Below are positions 1 to 8,094 of a stretch of 32,691 nt of DNA, one piece after another. This DNA is from Indiicoccus explosivorum (lineage in GTDB: Bacteria > Bacillota > Bacilli > Bacillales_A > Planococcaceae), in contig NZ_NHTN01000024.1 of NCBI RefSeq assembly GCF_002167005.1, positions 1-32,691 on the forward strand, written 5' to 3'. Made by a program: the position numbers and the translations under genes. Numbering within the stretch: the first letter of the stretch is position 1; the number at the start of each line of letters is the position of its first letter. A model generated the notes under the pieces. It made no database searches. It had not been told where the DNA came from and saw nothing but the letters and a program-made list of their open reading frames with translations.

Positions 1-347
1 TGCCCGTCCGTTTTTCCGCAGGCGTCTCGCATTTCCGCTGGCTTCTGCCGGCCCTGTCTCTCAGAAGCAAACTGCCAACGAAAAGGCGGCAAGACGGAAC
101 TTTAAGCCCTCTCCCGTTCCTTTTTGTGTTCGCGTCGGTTTTTTTCTGTGAATTTAGATAGGGGCAGCCAGCATCGCGACGTCCTGTCGCGCTGGCTGCA
201 TTTCCCACATCGTGTGGGTCAAAAAGCGTCCGGTTTCCCCATCCGGACCGGATGGTTCGGGAAACAGGTATTCTGATCTTTTCAGACAGCCTTCCTTGCG
301 GCTTTCTATATCTCGCTGTTTGACGGAAAGGACCGCCGGAAGACGCC
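1..347. other. Left-edge region without a recognised gene, three hairpins
   Basis: I find no convincing gene downstream of mnmH. Three inverted repeats follow one another. At 164-199, GCAGCCAG pairs with CTGGCTGC and CGCGAC with GTCGCG. At 206-220, CCCACA and TGTGGG enclose a TCG loop. At 231-265, CCATCCG and CGGATGG lie inside a GTTTCC/GGAAAC stem. None has a good U-tract on the minus strand, so they are not clear terminators for mnmH. A 69-codon minus-strand frame (154-363) crosses all three, overlaps the end of mnmH and has no recognisable family, so I do not call it a gene. Confidence 0.4.
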
Positions 348-1406
348 TCAGCGGATCGGGCAATCCGTTTCCCGCTTCAGTTCTTCAATGGCTTTTTTGA
401 CATGGCCGGCCGCTTCTTCCAAATCGGAAGCAGCGACTTCCACTTGTCTGATGCCGGACAGCTGCTCTTTTTTATGCGCATAGCGGGCGTCATAATAATG
501 TTCCAGCAACAGCCGGACAGCGGGCGCGAAGTTTCCTTCTTCCAGCTGTGCGCCGATCTCGCCGGCGACCGGTGTGTGGATGCGCGACCGGATCCGGCTG
601 AACGCTTCCAGGCACTCCTGCTGATGCTTTTCCGGCTGGTAGTCTTCGAGGATGATTTCAATCCGCTTCTCCACCGGCATCCGGATATCGATATGCGGAC
701 TCGTTTCCTTCAGCTCCATCAGGAACGGCGGCACAACCACTTTCCCGATCCGGCTGTTCTCTGCCTCGAACAGAACGTATGGTTCATCCTTCAGTTCCCG
801 CAGCCGCCGGACGAGTAGTGCGTCGAACGTTTTCTGGTTATTGGGGCTGTCCGCGATATGTCCGAAAATCGACCCTTTATGTCCGGCCATTCCTTCCAGA
901 TCGATGACAGGATACCCTTCTGCTGTAAGTTTTTCCAGCACCTTCGTTTTCCCCGATCCGGTGAGCCCGTTCAGTATGATCGCCTGCTCCGGCACTTCTG
1001 CCGCTTCGAGCTCGCTGACCGTCCATTTCCGGTACGCCCGGATGCCGCCTTCCAGCCGGTTGACCTTCAGACCGGCAAGATCCGCCAGCGTGGCCGCTGT
1101 TTTACTCCGCATGCCGCCCCGCCAGCAGAAAACAGTCTTCTCCCCCTGCACATTCTGCATGGCCCTGATAAAAGACGGCAGTTTCTGTGAGACGATTTCA
1201 AGGCCGCGTTCTTTGGCGGCCTCCACGGATTCCTGCGTATAGAGCGTCCCGACTTCAGCCCGTTCTTCATCATTGAAAATCGGGATGTTGATGCTGCCCG
1301 GCATGGTGAATTCCCGGTATTCCGATGGCGATCTGACATCGATCAATGTCATCTGCCCATTCTCGGTCTGCGGTATCAGTTCTTCTATCGTTATCGTTCT
1401 AAACAT
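348..1406 (-). CDS. mnmH: tRNA 2-selenouridine synthase MnmH (SelU/YbbB)
   Basis: This enzyme replaces the sulfur of 2-thiouridine at the wobble position of certain tRNAs with selenium from selenophosphate; a geranylated intermediate is known for the family. The 352-residue protein has a rhodanese domain in the first 125 residues, with the active-site cysteine in FCWRGGMRS (Cys94), followed by a P-loop domain with GLTGSGKT at about 147-154. Both the length and this domain order are typical of full-length SelU. The ATG start is preceded by GGAGGG five bases upstream. It is transcribed alone from an extended -10 promoter candidate, and terC lies upstream on the same strand behind a terminator. 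The selenophosphate donor gene selD is not in the window. Confidence 0.93.
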   Translation of the reverse strand: MFRTITIEELIPQTENGQMTLIDVRSPSEYREFTMPGSINIPIFNDEERAEVGTLYTQESVEAAKERGLEIVSQKLPSFIRAMQNVQGEKTVFCWRGGMRSKTAATLADLAGLKVNRLEGGIRAYRKWTVSELEAAEVPEQAIILNGLTGSGKTKVLEKLTAEGYPVIDLEGMAGHKGSIFGHIADSPNNQKTFDALLVRRLRELKDEPYVLFEAENSRIGKVVVPPFLMELKETSPHIDIRMPVEKRIEIILEDYQPEKHQQECLEAFSRIRSRIHTPVAGEIGAQLEEGNFAPAVRLLLEHYYDARYAHKKEQLSGIRQVEVAASDLEEAAGHVKKAIEELKRETDCPIR

Positions 1407-1443
1407 GATTTCCCTCCAGCAGGATTCTAAAATCCATCATGCT

Positions 1444-1452
1444 ATTATATCA
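1444..1452 (-). promoter_or_regulatory. Extended -10 promoter candidate of mnmH
   Basis: Read on the minus strand the site is TGATATAAT, a perfect TG-N-TATAAT extended -10, about 40 bases upstream of the mnmH ATG. No good -35 box is visible, which is common for extended -10 promoters. Confidence 0.5.
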
Positions 1453-1494
1453 CTTGCCGCAAGGAAACGTCTTCCAGCCGCTTTATGCCTCATT

Positions 1495-1537
1495 GAAAAT
1501 GAAACAGGCGATGCCGGCAGTTTTCCGGCATCACCTG
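1495..1537 (-). terminator. Intrinsic terminator after terC
   Basis: On the minus strand a 13-bp stem with one mismatch pairs CAGGTGATGCCGG with CCGGCATCGCCTG around a short A-rich loop. TTTCATTTTC follows. It starts about 18 bases past the terC stop codon. Confidence 0.75.
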
Positions 1538-1554
1538 CTGACCTGCAGTCCCGA

Positions 1555-2343
1555 TTATTCTGCGGAAGCTGATGACTGCGCTTCTTTGGCCGGTTTCTTT
1601 TTTGACAGGAACCAGCCGCCTGCAGCAATCAAAAGCAACACGGTGTAAAACGTGATTTTCCATTCCGGCGATTTTGCGAAACCTTCAGCGAGTACGCCAA
1701 GGTCGGGGTGAGAAAGGGTATAGACTGCGAGTTTGACACCGACCCAGCCGACGATGGCGAATGCGGCGATTTCCAACCCCGGCCGCTCCTGGAGCAGGTT
1801 CACGAAGAAGTTCGCCGCAAATCGCATGATGATCAGGCCGATCAGGCCGCCTGCGAAAATGACAAGGAACTTACCGCCATCCAGTCCGCCGATCGGCGGG
1901 AGTCCTGTATCGGGCAGCGTCACGGCAAGGGCAACAGCAGCCAGGATGGAATCGACCGCGAACGCAATGTCCGCAAGCTCGACTTTGGCCACCGTCCCCC
2001 AAAACCCTGTCCCTTTCCCGCTCTTTTCCGTATCCTCCGTCACATTTCTTTTCTTCAACGCGGTTTTCCGCAAAATGTGGTTCACTGCGATGAACAGCAG
2101 ATACAAGGCACCGAGTGCCTGCACCTGCCAGACACCGACCAGGAATGAAATGACAAACAGTGAAGCGAAGCGAAACACGAAGGCACCTGCCAGCCCGTAA
2201 AACAACGCCCGTTTGCGCTGTTTTTCCGGCAGGTGTTTCACCATGATCGCCAAAACGAGCGCGTTATCCGCCGCGAGAAGTCCCTCGATAGCGATCAGCA
2301 GCAGCAATACCCATCCGTATTCCAGCAGCAATGCAATATCCAT
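1555..2343 (-). CDS. TerC/Alx family integral membrane protein (riboswitch-controlled)
   Basis: TerC-family proteins are polytopic membrane proteins; several bacterial members take part in manganese efflux or in metal loading of exported proteins. This 262-residue protein begins MDIALLLEYGWVLLLL and has the two acidic membrane signatures of the family, ADNALVLA near residue 26 and AFAVDSILAA near 130. The ATG start has the SD AAAGGGAGG seven bases upstream. It differs from the other two TerC proteins of the window in its charged linker and tail. Only this copy carries a yybP-ykoY leader, so manganese-responsive control and a manganese export role are a reasonable inference. It appears to be monocistronic, with its own promoter and terminator. 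Confidence 0.9.
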   Translation of the reverse strand: MDIALLLEYGWVLLLLIAIEGLLAADNALVLAIMVKHLPEKQRKRALFYGLAGAFVFRFASLFVISFLVGVWQVQALGALYLLFIAVNHILRKTALKKRNVTEDTEKSGKGTGFWGTVAKVELADIAFAVDSILAAVALAVTLPDTGLPPIGGLDGGKFLVIFAGGLIGLIIMRFAANFFVNLLQERPGLEIAAFAIVGWVGVKLAVYTLSHPDLGVLAEGFAKSPEWKITFYTVLLLIAAGGWFLSKKKPAKEAQSSASAE

Positions 2344-2456
2344 CCAATTTGCCTCCCTTTCAGTTCTGATTCCGGTTTCACTTTTACAAGCCGCCGCTGC
2401 GGGTCAGTCTTTGCCGCCCCCTCCTTCCCGGCATGCCTCTCCGGCGCTCCAGGCAT

Positions 2457-2592
2457 ATAAAAAGACCTCTGCCTTGGAATGGCAAAGGTCTGGCTAACAG
2501 CGTCGGCGCTGCCAGCAGAGCCGAGGGTCGCCCCTGAAGTGACGGCTATGCTGTAAAAGCTACTCCCCTTTGGGAGAACACACTATCGGATT
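2457..2592 (-). promoter_or_regulatory. yybP-ykoY (manganese) riboswitch with intrinsic terminator
   Basis: The minus-strand leader of terC carries the hallmark AAAGGGGAGTAGC (2559-2571), paired regions in between, and the typical GACGCTGTTAGCCAGACC 3' segment. That segment runs straight into a terminator: AGACCTTTGCC pairs with GGCAGAGGTCT (2463-2491), followed by TTTTT. This is the known architecture of Mn2+-sensing yybP-ykoY elements, in which ligand binding prevents termination. The family and its metal ligand are established; activity here is inferred from the match. Confidence 0.93.
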
Positions 2593-2602
2593 TGTTAGTT
2601 CC

Positions 2603-2632
2603 ACTATAATCGATGAGGCCAACACGTGTCAA
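2603..2632 (-). promoter_or_regulatory. Sigma-A promoter of the riboswitch-terC transcript
   Basis: On the minus strand a perfect TTGACA and TATAGT are separated by 18 bases. The predicted start lies a few bases before the riboswitch aptamer, as expected. Confidence 0.8.
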
Positions 2633-2684
2633 TCAGCTGCCGTGCCGGAAGCTTGGCTTTAATCAGCGGGCTTTCCAAACAGCC

Positions 2685-3836
2685 CTATCCGCCTTTTCGT
2701 TTCAGGTCTTCCTGCAGTGGCCCGGTCTTGAAATGGTCCCGGAACACCTGCTTCAGTGCCTCGCTGACCGGCATTTCGAATTCGCCGAGGTAATGCTCGA
2801 TCCGTTCTTTCAGCTTTGTCACGGCGACTTCATCGTTCAGGATGGAAACGAGCTGGGCACCCGCCATTTCATCCTCATCCAGCCGGATGATCAGGCCCTT
2901 TTCTTCCAAATATTCCAGGTTCTCATATTCCTGGCCGGGCAGTGCGCGGACGGTGAAGACCGGAAGCCGTTTTGCCAGCGCTTCGCTTACCGTGATGCCG
3001 CCGGGCTTCGTCAGAATGGCATCCGACCGGTCGTACATCCGGTTCATCTTTTTCTGGGAATCGATGTATGAATGAATTTCCGTGTTCGGAAAGTTTTTCT
3101 CCTTCAGCTGCCGGTATAACTTCATGTTCGTCCCGCACAGAACCGTAAGGGCAAGCTGCCCGTTGATTTTCGAAATGAATTCTTCCATATTGCCAAGCCC
3201 GGTGTTGCCTCCTGCCACAAGCAGCCGTTTCGCACGCCCTTTTTCTCTTTCCGTTTTTTTCGTGAACAGCGGATGGACCGGAATTCCGGTCACGAATACC
3301 CGTTCCGGCGCAATGCCGTATTTCTCCGTCAGCTGCCTCTTGCACTCCGGATTCGGCGCAAAGTGATAGTCGATATGCTGTTTCCCCCAAAAACTGCTGA
3401 TGAAAAAATCCGTATATACATTCAGCACAGGTGTGAGAAGCGTCCCTTTTCTCTTCAGTCGGTCAAGGATGCCGGAAGGGAATGAATGCGTACAGATGAT
3501 CAGATCCGGGCTTTCTTCCGCGATCATTTCCTCCATCTTCCGGTCGAAATACTCCTCGACCCGCTTCATGAACGCACCCTTATCCGGTTCTTTTTTCGGT
3601 TTCTGCATACTTTGGCTATAGACGTACTGATAGGAGGCGGGAAAGTGCTTGATCCATTTAATATAGCTTTTGGAAACGACCGTCTCCAGCCGCTTCCCGC
3701 AGTACGTGATGAAGTCTTTTTTATGGCAGTCGATGGCCGGAAACGTCCGGTGAAGAAGGTCAGCAACTGTATCCGCGGCTTTATGGTGGCCCGAGGGCAT
3801 TTGGAAAATCGGCAATATCAATACTTTGTAAGCCAC
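2685..3836 (-). CDS. MGDG-synthase/UgtP-like glycosyltransferase
   Basis: This 383-residue protein combines an N-terminal MGDG-synthase-type domain (GHHKAADTVADLL near residue 16, THSFPSGI near 115) with a MurG/GT28-type C-terminal nucleotide-sugar domain (VAGGNTGLGN near 205, TKPGGITVSEALA near 285). The family transfers a hexose from a UDP-sugar to diacylglycerol or a related lipid at the inner face of the membrane, as in UgtP. It starts at a GTG preceded by AAAGGGGA. It is the last gene of a minus-strand operon, 25 bases after the deacetylase gene. Its context differs from that of the housekeeping ugtP gene, so it is more likely a paralog of the YkoN kind than the main glycolipid synthase. 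The acceptor is unknown. Confidence 0.85.
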   Translation of the reverse strand: MAYKVLILPIFQMPSGHHKAADTVADLLHRTFPAIDCHKKDFITYCGKRLETVVSKSYIKWIKHFPASYQYVYSQSMQKPKKEPDKGAFMKRVEEYFDRKMEEMIAEESPDLIICTHSFPSGILDRLKRKGTLLTPVLNVYTDFFISSFWGKQHIDYHFAPNPECKRQLTEKYGIAPERVFVTGIPVHPLFTKKTEREKGRAKRLLVAGGNTGLGNMEEFISKINGQLALTVLCGTNMKLYRQLKEKNFPNTEIHSYIDSQKKMNRMYDRSDAILTKPGGITVSEALAKRLPVFTVRALPGQEYENLEYLEEKGLIIRLDEDEMAGAQLVSILNDEVAVTKLKERIEHYLGEFEMPVSEALKQVFRDHFKTGPLQEDLKRKGG

Positions 3837-3861
3837 TGGGAATCCCCTTTCCGCTCTGTCG

Positions 3862-4563
3862 TCACCTGTTCTGAAGCAGTTCCGGAATCGGTACGAAACG
3901 GACGCCTTCCGATTTCATTTCAGGAATAAAGCGCGCCAGCGCAGGAATCAGCCGGGCCGGCCCTTCGCTGTCCGCACCGAATGTATCCCCGCTGTCGTGG
4001 AGCAGAATGATTCCTCCGTCCGGATCCGCTTTCTTCAGCCGGCTGAACAGTTCTTTCTCTGTCGTGCCGCGTTTCCAGTCTTTCGCGGTACTTGACCATA
4101 ACACAATTCCGAGTTTTTTTGAATAAAGAAGCGTGAGCGGCGTCAAATGCCCCCATGGCGGCCGGTAATAACGGGGAGGCACGCCCGTGATGCCGGAGAT
4201 CACCCGGATGCTGTCTTCCAGCTGCCTCCTGTATCCCGCGGGAGATAAAAGCCAATTGCTGACGTGCGTGTAATGGTGGACCGCGATTTCGTGCCCTTCT
4301 TCATGTATGCGGCGCAGCAGTTCCGGAAACCGGACCGCTTTTTCGCCGACCACAAAAAATGTCGCCTTCACTTCATGCTGTTTGAGCAAGTCCAAGAGGC
4401 GCGGTGTATAGAGCGGATGCGGCCCGTCGTCAAAAGTCAGGGCGATGGTGCCTGGCACGCCGCCTTTCCGATAAGTGCCGAGCGGAAGCCTCTTCACGGT
4501 AAGAGTCGGAACGGCCGTATAAAGCAGTGCGGCGGCCAGACCGCCGATCATCAGTTTTTTCAT
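3862..4563 (-). CDS. Polysaccharide deacetylase (NodB domain), membrane-anchored
   Basis: A 233-residue carbohydrate esterase family 4 protein, probably removing acetyl groups from N-acetylated sugars outside the membrane. Residues 1-22 form a hydrophobic signal or anchor segment. The catalytic motifs are complete: TFDDGPHP (Asp45 and Asp46), the metal-binding HHYTH near residue 96-100, RPPWG near 134, the KDW motif near 160, and the C-terminal ILLHD. Its ATG overlaps the stop of the upstream GH31 gene in ATGA, so translation is probably coupled. The neighbouring glycoside hydrolase and glycosyltransferase suggest work on a surface glycan or glycolipid. A peptidoglycan substrate is also possible. 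Confidence 0.9.
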   Translation of the reverse strand: MKKLMIGGLAAALLYTAVPTLTVKRLPLGTYRKGGVPGTIALTFDDGPHPLYTPRLLDLLKQHEVKATFFVVGEKAVRFPELLRRIHEEGHEIAVHHYTHVSNWLLSPAGYRRQLEDSIRVISGITGVPPRYYRPPWGHLTPLTLLYSKKLGIVLWSSTAKDWKRGTTEKELFSRLKKADPDGGIILLHDSGDTFGADSEGPARLIPALARFIPEMKSEGVRFVPIPELLQNR

Positions 4564-7037
4564 TTTCCTGTCTCCCCGTCCGCTTCTCCGCCAAAACCGG
4601 TCCAGCGGAACTCAGCCTTTTGCCGGCCATCATGGTAAGTGATGCGTTTTTCAGGAACCCGTTCATCATCCACCGTGATCTCCGTCCCCTTTTTTATGTT
4701 GTGCAGCACGAATTTCCGGCGGTTCCGCCATGCCGGGTGCCAGCCATCCGTCAGCACAGCGGTCCGGATCTCCACTTTCCCTGCGGAGACTTCCGCTTCC
4801 ATCCGCTCTTCAAAATAGCAACCTTCCCGATACGTCAGGCTGATGCCATCGTCGTCATAAAGAAGCGCCGAGCCGGCTGCCTGTTCCTTGATGTACAAAT
4901 GGACCGCCAGTTCACCGATTTCCGCTTCTGCATTCCGGCGGACAGGTCCATGGACGATGATGGCGCCGTTTTTAATGAAAAGCGGCAGCCGATCGAGCGG
5001 CGCATCCGCGATGATGTGCTTTCCGCCTTCCAGGATCGTATCTTCCCAGTAGTCGACCCACTCCCCTTCCGGCAAGTACACCATCCGCTTTTCCTGGCCC
5101 GGCACGAGGACCGGTGCGACGAGCACATCGGGACCTGCCAGGAACTGGTCTGCCAAATTGGAAACAGCCGGATCGTCCGGATATTCCAGCACGAGCGGCC
5201 GCATGACCGGGATGCCCGTTGTGCTCGCTTCCCTGAACAGCCCGTAAAGGTAAGGAAGCCAGACGTAGCGCGCCTGTATGGAATTCCGGATCACCTCTCC
5301 GTACTTCTCGCCGAACGACCAGGGCTCCTGGCGGTCCGAGCCGAGAACGCTATGGTTCCGGAAGTAAGGCATGAATGCGCCTGCCTGTGTCCAGCGGGCG
5401 AGCAACTCACCCGATGCGTGATGGGCGAATCCGCCGACGTCCGGCCCGCTGAACGCCACACCGGACATGCCGAGGTTCATGCACATCGGCAGCGCCATCT
5501 GGAGGTGTTCCCAGAAACTGCGGTTGTCCCCCGTCCAGACAGCGGCCCAGCGCTGGATGCCGGCGTAGCCGGCACGGGTCAGCACGAACGGCCGCCTGCC
5601 CGCCAGCTGCCGCTTCAGCCCTTCGTAAGTCGCTTCACTCATCAGAAGCCCATAGGCGTTGTGCAGTTCGCGGTGGGTCTTCGGATTCCCTCCGTTCCGG
5701 TGGACCACTCCCAGGTCCATTGTCTTTGTTTCATTGAAAACTGACGGCTCGTTCATGTCATTCCAGATGCCCTCCACACCCATTTCGGTGTAGAACGCAT
5801 GGTTTTCGCCCCACCAGTGGCGTGTCTGTGCTTCCGTGAAGTCCGGGAACGCGCTCGTCCCCGGCCAGACATCCCCGAAAAACACGTCCCCTTCAAGGAA
5901 TCTGCAGAAATGATCGTCGGCGACGCCTTCCTTATAGACCCGGTATTCCGGATCCTTTTTCACGCCGGGGTCCACAATCGGAATGAGCCGGATTCCCTCG
6001 CTCTTCAAATCCCGGATCAGCCCCGCCGGGTCCGGGAACCGCTCTTGATCGAACGTGAATACCCGGTAATCGTCCATGTAATGAATATCCGAATAGATGG
6101 CATCGAGCGGGATCTCCTGCTCCTTAAACCGGGCGGCCAGTTCCCTCACTTCCTGCTCCGATTCATAGCTATAGCGGGACTGATGGTAACCGAGCGCCCA
6201 TTTCGGCGGAAGCGGCATCCGTCCGGTCAGCTCCGTGTACTGGCCGATGACATCCTTCAGTGACGGACCGGCAAAAATATAGTAATCCAGTCCGCCTGAA
6301 TCCGAAGAAAAGGTATAATGGCCGGACTGCCCTTTCATATCGAAGACGGTTTTCGCGGTGCTGTCGAGGAACAGCCCATGCGCATTGCCGTTCCGGAGCG
6401 TCAGGAAGAACGGGATGGACTGGTAGAGCGGGTCCGTTTCCGGATTATGCGGAGCGAAGACGTCCGAGTTCCACATCACCAGTCTGTCGCCCCGTTTATC
6501 CAGAAAACCGGTCTTCTCTCCGAACCCGTAGAAGCGGTCCGCATCGTCCAGCTGCTTCCTGCAGTGCGCTTCCGTCCGGCCGCTGAACCCTGTTCCGCCG
6601 GGTACATCCGCCAGCAGCAGCTTGCCCTCCTGATCGAAAACCGTCACGGCGGCCGTTTCTTTATCGACCGTGAGCACCAATCCGCCGGCCGCCAGTCTTA
6701 GCTGCTTTTCTTCCTCCGATAGTGTCGCCTCCATGTAATCGGGGTGGCTCCGTACGGCGAAACTGCCTTCCGGCGGAGCGGGACGGGAATCCACCGTGAT
6801 CCGGACCGTCCGGTTCCCGCAGAAGGCGGCGGACAAAAATCCGTGTTCACATACCATATCGATTCGGCCCCGCGCCTCTTTCCGGAATGAAACAAGCCTG
6901 CCGAGCGGCCAGAAACCGGGCGGTTCCGCCGCGGGAGGCCGGCCGGGTGAAATTTCCGAACTGCTGTCCTGCATAGTATCCCCCATCTCTCTGTCTGAAT
7001 ATATCTTCCGCTGCTTCTGCAGCTCTCCTGCCTTCAT
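4560..7037 (-). CDS. Glycoside hydrolase family 31 alpha-glucosidase
   Basis: An 825-residue retaining glycoside hydrolase that should release alpha-linked glucose or xylose from the non-reducing end. The GH31 signature GIWNDMNEP places the nucleophile at Asp427, and WTGDN places the likely acid/base at Asp504. An N-terminal beta-sandwich domain, the (beta/alpha)8 barrel and C-terminal beta domains fill the usual length. There is no signal peptide, so it is probably cytoplasmic. The chosen ATG has GGGGG six bases upstream, but an in-frame ATG at 6975 (MQDSSS) has an equally good GGGGG site, so two starts are possible. It is the first gene of the operon with the deacetylase and glycosyltransferase genes, and it diverges from the laccase-domain gene. 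Confidence 0.93.
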   Translation of the reverse strand: MKAGELQKQRKIYSDREMGDTMQDSSSEISPGRPPAAEPPGFWPLGRLVSFRKEARGRIDMVCEHGFLSAAFCGNRTVRITVDSRPAPPEGSFAVRSHPDYMEATLSEEEKQLRLAAGGLVLTVDKETAAVTVFDQEGKLLLADVPGGTGFSGRTEAHCRKQLDDADRFYGFGEKTGFLDKRGDRLVMWNSDVFAPHNPETDPLYQSIPFFLTLRNGNAHGLFLDSTAKTVFDMKGQSGHYTFSSDSGGLDYYIFAGPSLKDVIGQYTELTGRMPLPPKWALGYHQSRYSYESEQEVRELAARFKEQEIPLDAIYSDIHYMDDYRVFTFDQERFPDPAGLIRDLKSEGIRLIPIVDPGVKKDPEYRVYKEGVADDHFCRFLEGDVFFGDVWPGTSAFPDFTEAQTRHWWGENHAFYTEMGVEGIWNDMNEPSVFNETKTMDLGVVHRNGGNPKTHRELHNAYGLLMSEATYEGLKRQLAGRRPFVLTRAGYAGIQRWAAVWTGDNRSFWEHLQMALPMCMNLGMSGVAFSGPDVGGFAHHASGELLARWTQAGAFMPYFRNHSVLGSDRQEPWSFGEKYGEVIRNSIQARYVWLPYLYGLFREASTTGIPVMRPLVLEYPDDPAVSNLADQFLAGPDVLVAPVLVPGQEKRMVYLPEGEWVDYWEDTILEGGKHIIADAPLDRLPLFIKNGAIIVHGPVRRNAEAEIGELAVHLYIKEQAAGSALLYDDDGISLTYREGCYFEERMEAEVSAGKVEIRTAVLTDGWHPAWRNRRKFVLHNIKKGTEITVDDERVPEKRITYHDGRQKAEFRWTGFGGEADGETGK

Positions 7038-7126
7038 GATATCCCCCTTCCGTCCGGATTCAAACTCTTGCTGCCCCTCCAGCTGTACATCGCGTCCGCT
7101 CTTTACTATATTTGAGTCGGGTGATC

Positions 7127-7894
7127 ATGATGAAAACAAAAATTTATTTGGATGATGACAACTTCATCGCCGGCATGACGTTGAAATCGGACCATTTACC
7201 GGAAAACAATAATATGGCGCTCCACAGCTGCATCAGTCCGGAAACCGTTCTCGGGAACCGGAAAAGCTTCACCGGTTTCATCGGGTTCCGGCTGAACGAT
7301 CTTGTCTGCGCCAGACAGACGCACAGCGCCAACTTCCACGAAGTGACGGCTGCCGAAAAAGGGAAAGGCGCAGACCGGATGGAGACAGCCATCCCGGATA
7401 CGGACGCGCTGTACACGTATGAACCGGATCTCGTGCTGGCTTCTTTTTCAGCCGACTGCGTGCCCGTCATGTTCTGGAACAGGAAAGAAGGGCTGATCGG
7501 CGTCATCCACTCCGGCTGGCAAGGGACCGTGAAAGAGATCACGTCCGATCTTTTTGACCATCTTATACAAGAACGGCACTGCCGCCCGGAGGATTTCCGG
7601 ATCCAGCTCGGTGCCGCATTGAGCCAGGAGCGGTTCGAAGTGGATGAAGATGTGTTCAAGCGGTTCCATGCGCTCGGCTACGCGGATGAATTCATTTATT
7701 TCAATGAAGAGACGCACAAATACCATATCGACAATCAGCTGACAGTGAAAAGGCAGTGCGAGCTTGCCGGCATCCCGCCGGAACAGATCGCCATCGACCG
7801 GACGTGCACATTCGGCAGCGCCGAGGGCTTCTCCTACCGCCAAAACAGACAGGCGGGGCGCCACATGAGTTTTATGGTGCGCAAATCCGGGTGA
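7127..7894 (+). CDS. Laccase-domain protein, PgeF/YlmD/YfiH family
   Basis: A 255-residue member of the COG1496 family. Members were described as polyphenol oxidases and later as purine-nucleoside-cleaving enzymes; Escherichia coli YfiH is named a peptidoglycan editing factor. The three metal-ligand motifs are present: QTHS near residue 66, SADCVPV near 107 and HSGWQGT near 125. The start is uncertain. GGGTGAT lies just before two consecutive ATGs (7127 and 7130), while a TTG at 7112 has no Shine-Dalgarno sequence. The gene stands alone and diverges from the GH31 operon, unlike family members inside division-gene clusters, so it may be a second copy in the genome. Confidence 0.88.
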   Translation: MMKTKIYLDDDNFIAGMTLKSDHLPENNNMALHSCISPETVLGNRKSFTGFIGFRLNDLVCARQTHSANFHEVTAAEKGKGADRMETAIPDTDALYTYEPDLVLASFSADCVPVMFWNRKEGLIGVIHSGWQGTVKEITSDLFDHLIQERHCRPEDFRIQLGAALSQERFEVDEDVFKRFHALGYADEFIYFNEETHKYHIDNQLTVKRQCELAGIPPEQIAIDRTCTFGSAEGFSYRQNRQAGRHMSFMVRKSG

Positions 7895-7896
7895 CC

Positions 7897-7926
7897 GGCC
7901 GGGAAACGGCCAGCGGAGATTTTTCT
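7897..7926 (+). terminator. Weak terminator candidate after the laccase-domain gene
   Basis: A 5-bp GGCCG/CGGCC stem with a GGAAA loop follows the stop codon, with a short T run 13 bases further on. The stem-to-T distance makes it weak. Confidence 0.3.
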
Positions 7927-7946
7927 GGGTTTTCCCGCAAACTTCG

Positions 7947-7971
7947 GAACCTATCCGCACGTCTTCCGTAT
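7947..7971 (+). promoter_or_regulatory. ECF (sigma-W-like) promoter candidate of the PspA-polyamine cassette
   Basis: GGAAC and CGTA are separated by exactly 16 bases, and the -10 extends to CGTATA. This matches the Bacillus sigma-W layout (TGAAAC-N16-CGTA) except for two bases in the -35 element. The predicted transcript starts near 7979, leaving a leader of about 115 bases before the DUF4178 gene. In B. subtilis the pspA operon (ydjFGHI) is a sigma-W target, which supports the call. Activity is inferred. Confidence 0.6.
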
Positions 7972-8094
7972 ATTCATTATATCCGTTTATGCCTTCGGCT
8001 GGTAATTAATGAAGGGACGCAGGACTGGCGGGTTTGTGGTACGGTTAACAGGAATGGATTACGTGATTGAGTTCATGACGGGCGAGGTGGAAAA

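Noticed and set aside
154-363. 69-codon minus-strand frame downstream of mnmH
   Set aside because: It overlaps the end of mnmH, spans three hairpins and matches no family I know.
4527-5744. Plus-strand open frame of 405 codons over the GH31 gene
   Set aside because: Antisense to a gene with intact catalytic motifs; its composition (His-, Arg- and Pro-rich) is typical of antisense frames.
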